Source: Eudorina sp. 2006-703-Eu-15 (Eukaryota > Chlorophyta > Chlorophyceae > Chlamydomonadales > Volvocaceae). From it: DNA of 64,000 bases. Below, piece after piece: positions 34,831 through 47,075 of this stretch (within the stretch, counting starts at the first letter, position 1; every line of letters starts with the position of its first letter). Made by a program: the position numbers and the translations under genes. Where the stretch lies: positions 124,001 through 188,000 of the forward strand of contig BDSI01000178.1 of NCBI GenBank assembly GCA_003117195.1, in the 5' to 3' direction. Under the pieces are notes generated by a model that saw only the letters and a list, made by a program, of their open reading frames with translations, searched no databases and had not been told where the DNA came from.

Positions 34831-37800
34831 ATGTGGACAGCGGCGGACGAGGCGGCCGTCAGCTATGTGATCAGGCTGCCAACAGCAGCCCAACGACGCG
34901 AGGCGACGTCCGTGTTGCGCTCCGATTTCCTCGCAGCGATCAGCGCGCTTGCTGGGTGTCAGAGATGCGGGTTCGTGGAGCAGGTGCTCGCAGCATTCAA
35001 CCTAGATCTCGCAGCCTCCGTTCGGGCCGCGCAAGGGCCTGACATCGTGGCAGGTGCCTTGCTAGCGGCAGGCCCCGGGCCTGATGTCGCATGTGACTCA
35101 GGGAGCGGCCGGCTGAGAAGTGCCCGTGACTTAGCACACCAGCCAGGCGAATCTTCGTCTAGCTCCTCTGCCGTCGCCGACACTGGCAACAGGTTCGCAG
35201 AAGCGAGGACGGACATCGCCGGCTCAGGCCTGATGACTCCCGCCCAGATCCTTTCGCTGGTGTCTGATAATCATGGAGGCTGCTCTACTTTGGTAAGAAG
35301 GGACAGCCAATTGCCTGGGGCCCTGGGCTGATGGCCAAGCAAAAACGCATCGTTGTGCGGGCCAGAAATTTGGTTTGGGTAAGCGAGGGAGGCCTCCACA
35401 ATCGGCTCTGTATGGAGCTATGGATCAATGGATGCCAACGGATTAGTTCCCCTAGAACAATGCTGCCTCAGCGCCTGGCTTGCCCTCCCTGTGCCCACCG
35501 GTCCGCGTTCCGATCAGTCGAGACTGCAAGGGTTCGCTCTGGTCTAATAATGGGCAAACAAACGGCTGCGCACACGCCTCACTGCCGCCGGTTACTTCGC
35601 AGGTAGGGCTGCTGCAGTTCGCTTGGAAGGGCTTGGACTCTGCATCTTCCGTCCGTGGCCAGGAAGAAGGCAGTGGTGGTGACGGCGATGTGAGTGAGCG
35701 CGGGAGCGGCAGGCACGACGGTCGGCTGGCCCTGGGCTACTCGCTGCTGAGCAGGCCGCGCCTTCTGCGGCGATTCCTCGAGGAGTCCGTGATGGTCATG
35801 CAGGTTTGACATGCCGCCGTCGCCCGGCAGCCTGCCTCTTTCGTGCACGATGTCCTCTTACAGCCGCGGCATTCCCATCATATGGCCGGGCCCGCCGAAG
35901 CCCTCGTTCTCGTTAGGCTAAGTTGCGTCTTCCACCAAGACAACAATGTCGTCGCTGCTGGAACCAGGGGGGCACGCAGCACTTTGCGACATCGGGTGAA
36001 AAGGGAATGGAACGGGAATGGGAACCGGAGTGATTAAGGATGTGCGCGCATTGGGGCATGTATGAACCTCCCATAGGACTAGGGCATGTCAGACGTTCCC
36101 TAGCAGACGGTGTACCACTCGTGTAGCCGCGCTGTCGCTTACTTCACCGTTGCTATGCTTGCCGCACACAGTTTTGAGGGCTACTACCAAATTACAGTGT
36201 CGCAGTGGCGCCGCCCCCCCCCAACACACACGATCCCCACCTAATGCATCGCATCTGCAACCCTCACACCCCCCCTATCGCCAGGACTTGAATGAGGATG
36301 TTGGCGATTGCCGGCGGCACAGCGGCTATCCGGGTCCCACGGAGCTGGCCTCCACGCTCACCCGCCTAGAGACCCAGCGGAGTCACACACTTGAACGGCT
36401 GGCCGCGTGGGGCGTACTGCGCGCCCCGCCGCAGCGGGGGCCAGCGATGGCAGAATCGTCTACCGTGGCCCTGGCGCCCGGGGAGCTTCGTCTTGCTGCC
36501 GGAGCAGAGCACCCAGAGCCGGCCATGAACCCGGCCGCGGAATGGCGGGCCTTCAAGGACCACGAGGACCGGACTGAGTATTCGGTGGTGGAATCGGACA
36601 ATGACGATTGCGACCCCCGGTTGGGCCTAGGCATTCCTGCCGGCCTGCGCGATCCCAGCCTGGCTGTTGGCGCCACTCCGCCCTCGCCGCTGACCTCCCC
36701 AGCTGCCTTGACCTCCGCACGCCTCCCACCTTCGTCACCGGCACCGGCGATGTCTCCACTCGAGGGCAGCAGCGGCCGCGACGTGACCGTCTCGGGTCAC
36801 GGACCTGGCAGCCGACAGCGGCATCACAAGCAGCTGGCGGCGGCGCCGGCGCCGCAGTCGCCGCGGCGGCCGCAGCGGACGCTACCCAGGCCGACTGCAG
36901 CCGCAGCCGGAGCCGGAGGGGGGACGTCAGCAGGCGCCCACCAGGGCGGCCTCTCACCCTCGACAATGTCCCGCCATACTGCTCCGGGTCCCGAGGCCGT
37001 GAGGTCCCCACCTGGGTCGGCAGGTGAGCCCCCGACCGCAGCTGTCATTCGCCGCCCCTGGATCTATGAGCGACATGCAGGAGCATATCGCCACAGCGGA
37101 ACACACCAGCGTTGTTCCGGTTCCGGTTCACCCCAGTGTCATGCGACCACCACTCCCAGGCAAGACACCTCCCGCCACCCGGCCTGGTGTCGAAGCCGGC
37201 CGTGGTTTCCCACCCCAGTGGCTTCCCACCCCAGTGGTTTCCCGTCCTTGGCTTTCGGAGGGAAGGGGGAGTACATGCAATGCGTGCCGTTGACTTCGGC
37301 TTCCCCGCCCTGTGGTGCAGGTCGCAGCCCAGCGGGTTTCAGGTCGGCGGGAGGTCTGTCGGAGGGCGACCACCGCAAGAGTGCTGTCGGCGGCTCGGCC
37401 GGCGCAGCTGTCCTGGGGCCGGGCTCGTCGGTCGAGGTACGCCGCTGTCGGGGGGGCGGGGTGGGCTTGGGGTTGTTCCTTCTCCAGGGAGGGGCGAACG
37501 GCTCCCGACGGTGGATGCGATGGCCTGCTGGATAGGGTGCAGGGCAGGCCTCCACCTGGCTGGCACCGGGGGCGCGGGGCTGAGACCTGGATCACGCGGC
37601 GCGACCGAAGAACACTTACGGGTATGCAGCTGCCCCAGCTGGCCCACTGAATGCGCGGAATGCTCGATCAATACTCGTTACAGGCCGCTGCCCTCTTCGC
37701 ACAAGCGTCATGCGGCATCCGCCCATGCGCCTGACCGTCCTTGCGGCTCCACCACACCCCCTACCTCGTCTCCTACAGGGACTGATCCAACGCACACCCA

Positions 37801-40800
37801 CGCAACCTGGCGATACCTCCCAACCACGTGATCGCGGTCCAACCGATCAGGGCTGGCTGCCGTCGCCTTTGCGGCCCCTGCCGGTGACGCCCACACGAGC
37901 GGCCGCCGCCGCGGTTCCGGAGCCGTCACCTGAGGCCCCGGGTGGAGCCACGACACCGCGGCAGGAGCAGACGGCGCCGGAGGAGCAGCAAGCACCTGCA
38001 TCAGCAGCGCGAGGTGTGCCCGCCTTGCCCGCCTCGCCACTGTCGGTGGCGGCGGCGGTGGCGGCGGCGGAGGGGCTGGCGGACGCCACGGTTCTGGTGG
38101 ATGCGGCGGCGGTGGCGGCGCTGTCGGATGGGCTGCGGGAGCGGGTGCAGCACCTGGTGGCCCAGCTCGTGCAGGTTGGAGGCATGGGGACCGACGGAGT
38201 TAATGTTATTCGCATATTGACCTTATCAACAAATGCGTGAGGACGGGTGGCTATTCGCTACACGCAATTCCTCGTCGAGACATAAACCTGAACCCATCGC
38301 AATGCGACTCACGGGTCTTGAGCCGGCTTGGCTATTTGCTTACAGAGGCCCTCCCCTCGTCTCGTGGGTTTCGAAGCGAGTCACCACCACTCCTCGATGC
38401 CATTTCCGCACCGTGCCAGGTCCAGCAGCGACGCAGCCGCCTGGAGCATGCCTGCCGGCACGGCGTCCTGGCCGCTGGCAGGAAATTGTTGCTCATCCTG
38501 CTGCAGCTGCTCTGGGCCTCCCTCAGGCGCGCAGCCGCTGGCACCGCGGCGGCGCCCGCCGCGGCCGTGGCACTGTCACAGGGCGGCGCTGCTGCAGCAG
38601 ACGAGGTGGACGAGGGGGTGGCTGCTGCGCAGCCGGCAACAGACTCTGAAGCTGAGGCAGCGAGCCCCAAGCCGCCCCCGCCGGTGCAACCACCGCCGCC
38701 GCCGCCGGCTGCCGCGCGGTCTCCCGCGGCTGCACCGCGTCGCCGGCTGCCCCGTTACGAGGGCCTGCTGGCGGACCTGGCCGCCGGTCTGGAGGAGGAC
38801 GACACGCACCTGGAGGTAGCCACGGACTTGACGGCTTCCGACTTGGGCATCGGTATTGCGCTGGAGGAGCAGGTCGAAGACCTGGGAGGTGACCCCTGTC
38901 TGGAGGGACTGTCCCGCGCGTCAAGGAGCCGGCGGAATGGAGCCGGGACGGGCAGCGGCACGAGCGCCGTCTCGGGCCGTTTCTCACATGACACGGTGGC
39001 GCTGGGTCTGGGGCACGGGGCGTCGGATGGCGGCGAGGGGCTGGACGGCGGCGGCGGCGGGGCGGGCGACGCGGGCTGGGACGCGGCGCTGGTCCTTTCG
39101 CGTGTTGCCGGGACAGGCGGCGGACGTGGAGGCAACAGCAGCAGCAGCAGCCGTGTCGCGCAGGGCCGCGCTTCAATCCCCTCGTCTTCCCTCGCGATCG
39201 GGGCACCTCTCAGGCGCTCGGGGCCACTGCTGCCGCCGTCGCCATCATCGTCCTCAGCTGTGGGCCGCCAGGCGGTCGGGTGGGGGGCCACAGCGCCCGG
39301 CTGGCGGCCTTCGGAGGACGTTCGGGGCAGCACGGTCCGGCTTGCTTCTACGTCGGGTGGACTCGAAGCCGCCGCGAGCGGCTGGAGGGCAGCTGCGGAT
39401 CCACATCTCAACGACACGGGCTGGCTTGATGGCTCGGGGGCGTGCCAGCCGGGCTGCATCGCGGCGCGGGAGCAGCAGCAGCAAGCGGAGCAGCTGCGTG
39501 TGCTGCAGGTGCGTCTGGGTTGTGGCAGGGGTTGGCCAGGGCGGGGCGGGACATAGTGAAAACGGCCCAGACACGCCCAGTCCGACGACAAGGACGTAGC
39601 AACAATGTATACCGATAGGTGTGAGAAGGTATCCCCAGGCGGTGGCGCACCCGCGGGTACGTGTCACCTGAATACTGCTCTGCACGTGTGCGCCCTGTAG
39701 TTATAAGTTATATGCTCATATTCCCTCGGGGGTCACGGCCCCTCCTTAGTATATCATCACCTAGGCGACTGCAAAGTCGCCATATGCGGTCGGGATCTGC
39801 TCCCTCGTGCACCGCCGCCCACGTCGTCCCACACAAAAGCAACTGCCCTTCGCGAATCCCCCAGCCGTCATCCCCTGTCACGTTCTCCTCCTTACCCTAT
39901 TGTTCCCTCGCCGACAGGGTCAGCTCCTCCGCTGCCAGACCTCCCAGACGGAGCTGCAGGCCGAGGTGGGGCGGCTGCTGGACCTGCTGGCGGAGCAGCG
40001 CAGGGTGCAGGAACAGGTGCGGCCCGCACGGGAGCCGGGAGCAGTGCGGTTGACGTGCGGGGCGGCACGGGAGCAGGAATCAGGATCCTCGGAGGACAAC
40101 ACGGCGGACCCGGCGGCAAGGAGGCACACCCCATCCAACCAGTCGCCACGTGCGGATGTCACGGTGGTGGTGCTCAGACCCGCCACTGTGTTGCTGATTC
40201 TCAAGTCCAACCGCAATAGTCCCACAGCAATAGCCCCGCCGCAATAGTCCCACCGGGCGCTTCCAGGGTAGACGAACCACCGGGAGATGTATCCCCCCAT
40301 TCAAATGAAACTGAGGCCCGGTGGACCGACGGAGACCTGCGGCCGGGTATCACGCATGGCTACCCCCATCGGTGGCGGAATAAGTTGTCACGATCGCATG
40401 CTGTGAGGGCTCTGGTGTCCGGGACAGTGCAGCCGATCTTGCGGGAACCTCCCCGCCCCCTCACTGCCCGTGGGGTCGCAGGCCACAGCGGCGCTGCGCA
40501 GGGACCTGGCGCAGTGGCAGGCCGACCCTGCGGCCCTGCAGGGTCTGGGTGCGGAGGAGCTGGGGGGGCTGGCGGCCAGGATGGAGGCGGCACTCAGCCG
40601 GGTGCGGTCGGCGCAGCTGCAGGTAGGGGGGATTGGAGAGGCGCGAAACGGCTGTTTGGTTGCAGATGGGGGAGGAGTTGAGGGTGCGGGAACTGTATTC
40701 ACTGTACTTCCATGGAGTGTGCAGCGAACGGGGGCGTCCAGCTTCACACGCCCGCCAGTTGCATGAAGCTGCCGGTTGAGAGATAGCAAGGGGGGGCGGT

Positions 40801-41448
40801 GAAGGGGAAAGGCGGAACATAAAACCGTTGGCCAGTTGCAGTTTGGCTATTACTCAACGCCGCTGGTCCCCTGACGCCTCCACGGCTAAGCGCAGTCTGC
40901 GGCTTGCCGAGTATCCGCTGCCATTCCAGTTGCGCGTTGGGGGTTGGCTTCGGCGCTCGGGTTGACCTGCGGCGCCGGCAGGTTATGGGGGCCAGGTATC
41001 TCTTGTTTCAACGCCGCACATGGGAGAGAACGGCGGGGGAACAAGTCGGAGCAGCGGTGGCTGTGGCCGGTGGCGGGCCGCCTGACCAGCGACCCGGGTT
41101 TATCGTCACTGACCCCGGGCCCCCGACTGCGCCTCCATCCTGCCCACATGACCGCTCCTCCAGCTGCAGCCCCGTCACCCCCGCCCTCCCCTCTTCTCCA
41201 CCCCTCAATCTCTCACCTGAGGACACTGATCTCACCTCACGTCGTGCCGCGCCGCGCGTTGTTCGTCCCGCGTTTTGTTTGTCCAGGCTGCTGCGGAGCG
41301 GGACCTGGTGTGCCCTGTGTGCTGGGAGCGGCGCAAAGGGCTGGTGTTCGGCTGCGGCCACCAGACGTGCTGCGCGTGCGGGGAGAGGCTGGCGGCTTGC
41401 CCCATCTGCCGCGAGCCCGTCAGCCTGCGCATCCGTGTGTACGGCTGA
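34831..41448 (+). CDS. RING-finger protein, C-terminal RGLG-type RING (probable E3 ligase)
   Basis: Exons 34831-35292, 35603-35803, 36285-37436, 37779-38174, 38420-39508, 39918-40016, 40482-40622, 41287-41448; every junction is GT-AG and phase 0, giving 1,233 residues from ATG 34831 (true start uncertain, see the TQT exons upstream). The last exon holds a compact C3HC4 RING, residues 1189-1221: C1189, C1192, C1203, H1205, C1208, C1211, C1218, C1221. FGCGHQTC followed by CPICRxPxxxRIRVY at the extreme C-terminus is the signature of the plant RGLG RING, so E3 ubiquitin ligase activity is likely. The preceding ~80 residues (exons 39918 and 40482) are a coiled coil. The middle is long Ala/Gly/Ser/Pro-rich linker with Ala-rich helices (VAALSDGLRERVQHLVAQLV). 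An N-terminal segment, SALAGCQRCGFVEQVLAAFN, is unassigned. The von Willebrand A/copine domain of RGLG is absent. The 3' part of exon 36285-37436 is the least certain, because another frame looks equally coding after ~37020. Confidence 0.85.
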
Positions 41449-43019
41449 CATGTGCGCCCCGGCAGGGAGGGGTCGTCGGACGGGTTGGGGGTTCGGGACC
41501 CGAAGTGAAGGCGTTGCAGTCGGCCCACAGGCGAGAATTGCAAGGGGGGCATACCCCTGGTATGCAAATGTGTGCACACGTCAGCGTGCTGGATAGACGA
41601 GGCAGGACGTTCTCCTGGTGCCTTCCTTCCTGTAGATCGCAAAAGCGATTATGCAAAAATGAAAGCTGGGTTGGTAGCAACTTGGGTTTCAATCAGGATC
41701 GCGGCAGGAGGTGGTCATTGCGCAGTTCCGATCTGCTGGGATTCTTATATATGTAAGCGGACAGTCCCCTGGAAGCAGGGTAGGCGACACCAAGATACGG
41801 TTGAAACAATCATATTGATTGCAGTCATCCGTAAGCCAATACCGCGTGGCATCAGGCTCGCTGACTTGCGGGAGCAGTGCCGGGGCTATTAGTCGTGGCT
41901 GAAGGAAGAAGTTAGGACATCAATGTGAGTCCGTTGAGGAGCTCCGCCGGGCCCTGCCAAAGGAGTGAGGGCATTGCTTGTTGATGCACGGTGCCCGCGC
42001 GGGGTGTGTGTCGTCGTTCCCGGCTCCCAAAACTCGTCGCCGCTGCAGCCTCCCACACATCCCGGACTGAAGCTTGCCCTGCGGTTCTGCGCACCATCCC
42101 CTCGAAGGCAACGCGCAGCTGCGGACAGCCGACTCGTGCCGTGCAGAAAACGTGCGTGTCATCCGCCACAGCACTGAGGTGATGAAGCATCAAGGACGTG
42201 AACGAAGTCAGGCATCTCCGCCTTCACCATGGGACGACGCCGCGTTGTCCTGCGCACCAGACGCCTGACCCTTCCCGCCCATCCTCTGTATATGCACAGC
42301 CTGCCAGTCCATCCGTGCCCGGCTACCATCACGGTCCATGTCCCCTGTAGGGGGCCGGGGCCATGAGGAGGAATATTTTGAGGGGCGGGGGGCTGAACGT
42401 CTTGGAGGAGGCGGTGAGGAACGAAGTACGGCGACACCACGGTATGGAACGCGGTGCACCTGGACATCATCATTTCCCAGTTTGGTGACCACACCGGGGT
42501 CGTGAGCGTGGGCGGGGGGATGTGCGCCCAGGGTGGCTATCTTGAAATTTGAATTTAAGCTGCGCCTCGCCACATCGTGTGGAACTGTACCACGTAATTG
42601 ACTCCCCGTACAGAGGACACCAACTTGCGCTTCGGTGTCGCCGAACATCATGGTATCAATGCTTGCAGATTTGTCTACCGACGTATGTAAATTGCATGGG
42701 CTGATTCCACGTTCAGGGAAGACGTTGTACCGCGAGGGCGGAACGCACGTTCACCTAGGAGCGCGTGCCACAGTGCGTAATAAGTTACACATGTGCGAGA
42801 TACACATGTGTATCATCCTGTTGGCCCTGTTGGCCCTGCATTCGGAAACATCGCGTATCGACTGAAGTGTTCAAATAAGAGCAGGCGTCAGCGACGCTGT
42901 GGACGCTGAGGAACCCGATTCTCGGTTTGGGACATGCGCGCGGGTACTCATCAGTTTACAGTTGTAACGCGGCACATGCGCAGAATGCAATGTCACAATG
43001 AACTTCTCTTCATGTACTT
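41449..43019. other. Intergenic, 3' flank of the RING gene
   Basis: Past the poly(A) signal at 41752 nothing is recognised. Short reading frames on both strands around 41.9-42.65 kb show no domain or splice chain. It ends at the CATT-repeat tail of the LINE. Confidence 0.45.
41752..41756 (+). terminator. TGTAA polyadenylation signal of the RING gene
   Basis: TGTAA lies about 300 bp after the stop codon at 41446-41448, in an AT-rich context (TTATATATGTAAG). It fits the volvocine poly(A) signal and a normal 3' UTR length. Confidence 0.65.
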
Positions 43020-44580
43020 GTGAACGAATGAATGAATGAACGTTACAGCGGACCCCAAAGGGATCACCGGTGTACACCAGGGCAAGCCCCAGCAGGCCCC
43101 ACCGCCAAGGCGGCAAGACACCTCCACACCTCAACGCCGCACCCCAAAACACACCGGGCCATGACCCACTCAGTCAGACACCGAAGCAAGCAGAGGCGCG
43201 CAGCGGGGCAACACTACCAAAGGGATAGGCAAAGCAGAGGGCAGAATCCCTAGAAGTGGATAAAGCCAAGCACAGGGGAGGTCGCCCACACAGGCACCCC
43301 ATTACCCAGCTACCTTATGCTCATTTTCCCACCGGGTACTAAGCCAGAGGCGGCTCAGCAGCCCCTGGATCCGGGCGGCCGCCACCTGAGTGATCGGGTC
43401 GGTGGCCCCCTGTCCTATCGCCTCACAGCAAGTGGGCCGCACTGCGACGTTCCGCCACCTCGGCAAGTTGCATCGCCGTCCCCACTCGAACAGAATACTC
43501 TCTCAGGGCCACCTTCAGCCCATTTTTCAACCGCCAGCCCATGCGATCGAGCAGCATGGTCCTCACCTCCTCTTCCGTGGGCACCTGCGCCCCCTGGGCC
43601 CCGTCCGCCCGTACCTCTAGGGCTGCTGCCACCCAGGCCGCTGGTAGCCTTGCTTGAAGATCCACCAGGCGTCGGTCTAGTTCGGCCCATTGCCGCCAAT
43701 CACCCCATCGCCCGGCCCCCGCGCGAGTACCCAGGCAGCCCTGTACGAAGGTCGCCCATGCCCGTGCGGCGCACCGTGCCATGCGAGCGGAGTCTATGTA
43801 GTGTTGCTCTGCCCAGCCGTCGGTTACCGTCCGGAGCGCCTCCCCCACACGGATCAGCTGTCCGACCGTTTGCAGCTCGGTGCAGTCCACCAGGTCTGGG
43901 AATACATGCTCGAGGCCGGGGCGGCCCCCCTCGGGCTGTTCCTCCGGAAGCAGTGGGTTCCCCCACAGTGGTGCGTTCCAGCACCACGCCCCCGGGAAGA
44001 GCGGGTGTTCGGCGATGTCCACCACTCTCGGCAGGGCGGCTAGGGCTGTCACGACCCGCTGTACCTCTGGCTCTAGCCTTCAAATCCCTCTCCATGGGCT
44101 GTCGCCCGTTGCCGTGAGCACCATGCGCGGCTTCCATGCCTCTGAGGCATCCGCTAGGATCGTGTCCACGACTGTTGCCAGGGGGCGGCCCGCTGGTTGC
44201 GGGTCCTCCTCATGTACCGCACCGCCGGTGAGGCCCAGCGCGCTCGGATATGCTCCCGCAGCGGCAGCGCGCCGAAGCCCCCCACAGTCGGGTGCCCAGG
44301 CAGCAGACTACGTGGCACCCCAGTAGGCCGCCTCTCGGTGGCTTCGGGGCCCTGTGCCCTATCTACCAGGCGTCCCGTCTACCCTTCGAGTCGGTCTATC
44401 ACTGCCTCCGGCGGCATCCCGCCATGCTCCATGTGCCAAGTGAGTCTGTGCAGCCTGTACGCCGCAGCTGCCGATGCACTCCCGAAGGCGGACAGTGACA
44501 GTTGTGCAATCCTCGTGAACCTGACACCAACCTTGTCCATGTACTTGTATAGTCACCCCAGGTCACCCAAGGGAGAGCAT
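43020..44580 (-). mobile_element. Degenerate LINE (non-LTR retrotransposon) 3' part with CATT tail
   Basis: Read on the minus strand from about 44,580 the sequence translates into the C-terminal half of a LINE polyprotein, now interrupted by stops and shifts: RFTRIAQLSLSAFGSA, then LLPGHPTVGGFGALPLREHI (the C-terminal LINE signature with PxVGGFGxxPxxEHI), then a 210-codon open piece at 44052-43423 containing WCWNAPLWGNPLL. The last ~290 bp are non-coding and end with TGTAAC followed by ATTC repeats at 43020. Frame breaks and 5' truncation mark it as dead. Family assignment (L1-like) is from these motifs only. Confidence 0.8.
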
Positions 44581-45217
44581 GCACGTGATCCAGCGGGACT
44601 GCCAGGGTGCAGGTGGGCAGTCCATACATACGCCGACTTTAGTGCCAGGCGCAAATGCGCATGTCGCGTGGGTAATCCGAAAACTGGCCGTGTGGAGCCG
44701 CAGGTCGTGTGCAGCTGCCGCCCGTGTGCAAGCACCAGCGTGATCTAAACCAGCAGCAGGATGGCAGCGGCCACTTCTGCCTGCGTTGGCACGTCCATGC
44801 ATCCTGCGTCTACTGGGTACTGGCAGCACGCGCTCTTCATCACACACTCAAGCTCTAAACGTCCCTCCGACACGTCCAACACCCGGCGTACTCGGCGTGT
44901 TGTCAACACAGCCCACACAGGCCGACGTACATGTTCGTGGGTATGGAACCGGGACACAACGCAGCTTTGCTCGTTCGTTACGCGTGGATTATCGGCATGG
45001 TGTGACCGGCCGCTGATACATTCGAGTTGGGGACCGGGCCTACCCTCAGTTTGGGGTGGAGGTTGGGGTCCCGTTGACATTTTGGTGTTTTGGCCAAGTT
45101 ATTTCTTATGATGCGGGTTACCCCACTAGCGGTCGCTGGGCAGTGTCACGAGCCAGGCGTGGGCCTTCCAAGACCTCGAGAGGGTGCTGCGTTGGGTGCC
45201 TCAGAGGTGGTGGTAGC
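44581..45217. other. Spacer between head-to-head LINE ends
   Basis: About 0.64 kb with no gene recognised. It lies between the 5'-truncated minus-strand LINE and the plus-strand 3' fragment and may be older LINE sequence too decayed to read. Confidence 0.35.
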
Positions 45218-45502
45218 TGGGTAATGGGGTGCCTGTGTGGGCGACCTCCCCTGTGCTTGGCTTTATCCACTTCTGGGGATTATGCCCGCTGCTGTGCCTA
45301 TCCCTTTGGTAGTGTTGCCCCGCTGCGCGCCTCTGCTTGCTTCGGTGTCTGACTGGTTGGGGTTATGGCCCGGTGTGTTTTCTTTGGGTGCGGCGTTGTG
45401 GTGTGGAGGTGACCTGCCGCCTTGGCGGTGGGGCCTACTGGGGCTTGCTCTGGTATACACCGATGATCCCGTTGGGGTCCGCTGTAACATTCATTCATTC
45501 AC
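45218..45502 (+). mobile_element. LINE 3' end fragment, second copy, CATT tail
   Basis: From GGTAGCTGGGTAATGGGG to the ATTC repeats this matches the reverse complement of 43020-43310, with scattered differences and small indels. It also ends GGGTCCGCTGTAAC then (ATTC)n, so it is a severely 5'-truncated member of the same family in the opposite orientation. Confidence 0.8.
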
Positions 45503-47075
45503 ATTCGAGCCTGCATCGCTGGGTTGACGTGCACGTCGGCAAGGTCCACTTCGCACAACAACGCACGGCACCACCCCGGAATGTTTGTATCCGCCCTCCT
45601 CGCTCCTTTAAGCTGTCATTGCACGCGCGCCTCCGTTGTACAAATCGTTGCTTTGTCCGCGACAACCGTCGCCTCGTTCCGTTCCAATTCCCATCCCCAT
45701 AACCTTCTTGCGGGACAATCACCTCCGCTGTTGTAACTTTTCCACATGGAAGTCCTGCATATCTTCGAACGATCGAACGTTCGGACATACGTACCCCTTC
45801 ACTTCACTTAGCTCCGACTTTCGCCTTTCCTTACACCTTATCCATTAATTTCACATGTGGGTAGTTTCATAATATTTGCCGTCCGTGCTGGGCCTATGCG
45901 TATTGAGATGCATAGCCTGGCTTGGAAAGGCGGTACACTGAAATTTGTAAGCCGTACGCATGTACAGTTGCGAACGGCTTGACGAGGACAACCGTTTCCA
46001 ATTTCCATGCGTTACAGAGTTTCGAATGGAAAATACAAGGACACGTCCAAATGTCTGTGGAACCCCTTACGATGAGATCGTCCTCTACTTTTCATACCGG
46101 GATTGGACACCTTCCTCTTTCGTGCTGATAAGGAACGGACCTGTAGTGGTCCGAGCGCACTGGAATGAGCGCAAAGGTCAGGCTTCAGGCATCGCGACGT
46201 TTGTGGATTCGCTTTGTTGCTATTTGATTTGCTTCAATCGAATGTATTGCGCAGGTGGCACCTTTGCCGCTCGACACAGTGCCTTTGGAAACGGCAACGT
46301 CCACCAGCGTTAAGCGCGAGCGTCGTTCGCGGGTGTACAGAGCATTACTTGACGTCTACGAATATGATGGCTGGTGTGTCCCGATGTCTTGGCCTTTGTT
46401 ACAATAAACATGTTACGCTAGCTTGCCTTGTCCTTATTGCCAACCCTTCCCCCGGGGGCTCCCACCCGCGCCCCGTCTTCTCACGGGGCCGGCGACCTGC
46501 AGGACACGAGTTTGGTTGGCGGTGCTCTGGTTTCTGGCGTCAGTCGTGTCGGTGAGTGCTCCGGACTTAATTGGGACGAACGAAGCTCGTGACTGGACAG
46601 GGTCTCCCCCGCCCCTGCCAGCTCTGCTGCACGTTTGCCTGGTTCGGCGGCACTCGGACACCTAATAAAAGGGTGCATTAGGACAGTCTCAATGTTGTGA
46701 TTAAATGCATAACAAGGAAACCCGAAGGTGCCCGATTGAAAAGTTACCCGCAGGCTTAGAATCCTTCTGGGTAAACAGAAATTGAGCCGCCACGACATAC
46801 ACACGGCAGTCGCAAGTCAGTTAGTCACGCGGTCGCGGGACCCCATGTCAATGTTACAGCTTGGGGCTGCTAACGCTGCGCGTGTTCTGAGGGCTGTTCG
46901 CCTCCTGGGTTTTACCACCGTTCATTCCTGAAGGCGTTCCGAAGTGGAGCCCTAGCAGCGTGCGCAATCAGCCAACTATGCTCGCGCGGGCGCTGTCCCT
47001 GGCCCCTGTACCTCGCCCCTACCCTCACCCCCTGACCCACCGCCCTCCCCACTTCTTGTTAACTCTGGTCTTCAG
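45503..47075. other. 5' flank of the polycystin gene, unresolved
   Basis: AT-richer DNA. It should contain the promoter and first exon(s) of the polycystin gene. Two candidates are visible: the splice-bounded 46503-46551 and an unassigned 117-codon frame at 45960-46313, which has no recognisable domain. Confidence 0.4.
46503..46551 (+). CDS. Possible S1 exon of the polycystin gene
   Basis: Bounded by CTGCAG acceptor and GGTGAGTG donor, this 49-bp segment encodes TRVWLAVLWFLASVVS, a membrane-helix-like stretch, and its end phase (0) fits the next polycystin exon at 47076. In TRPP channels helix S1 comes directly before the extracellular TOP domain, which starts there. The upstream partner exon was not found, so this is tentative. 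Confidence 0.4.

Noticed and set aside
40679..40735. Third copy of the intronic repeat (minus-strand KYSEY peptide)
   Set aside because: Only a few bases match; the shared CTGGGTGTGCCC core and leading GCAGGTACC are absent.
42208..42651. 147-codon minus frame downstream of the RING gene
   Set aside because: No recognisable domain, overlapping frames of equal quality on both strands, and no splice partners.
43020..45502. A single DNA transposon with ~280-bp terminal inverted repeats
   Set aside because: The inverted ends are LINE 3' ends with TGTAA and ATTC repeats, the interior reads as LINE coding sequence on one strand only, and no target duplication was seen.
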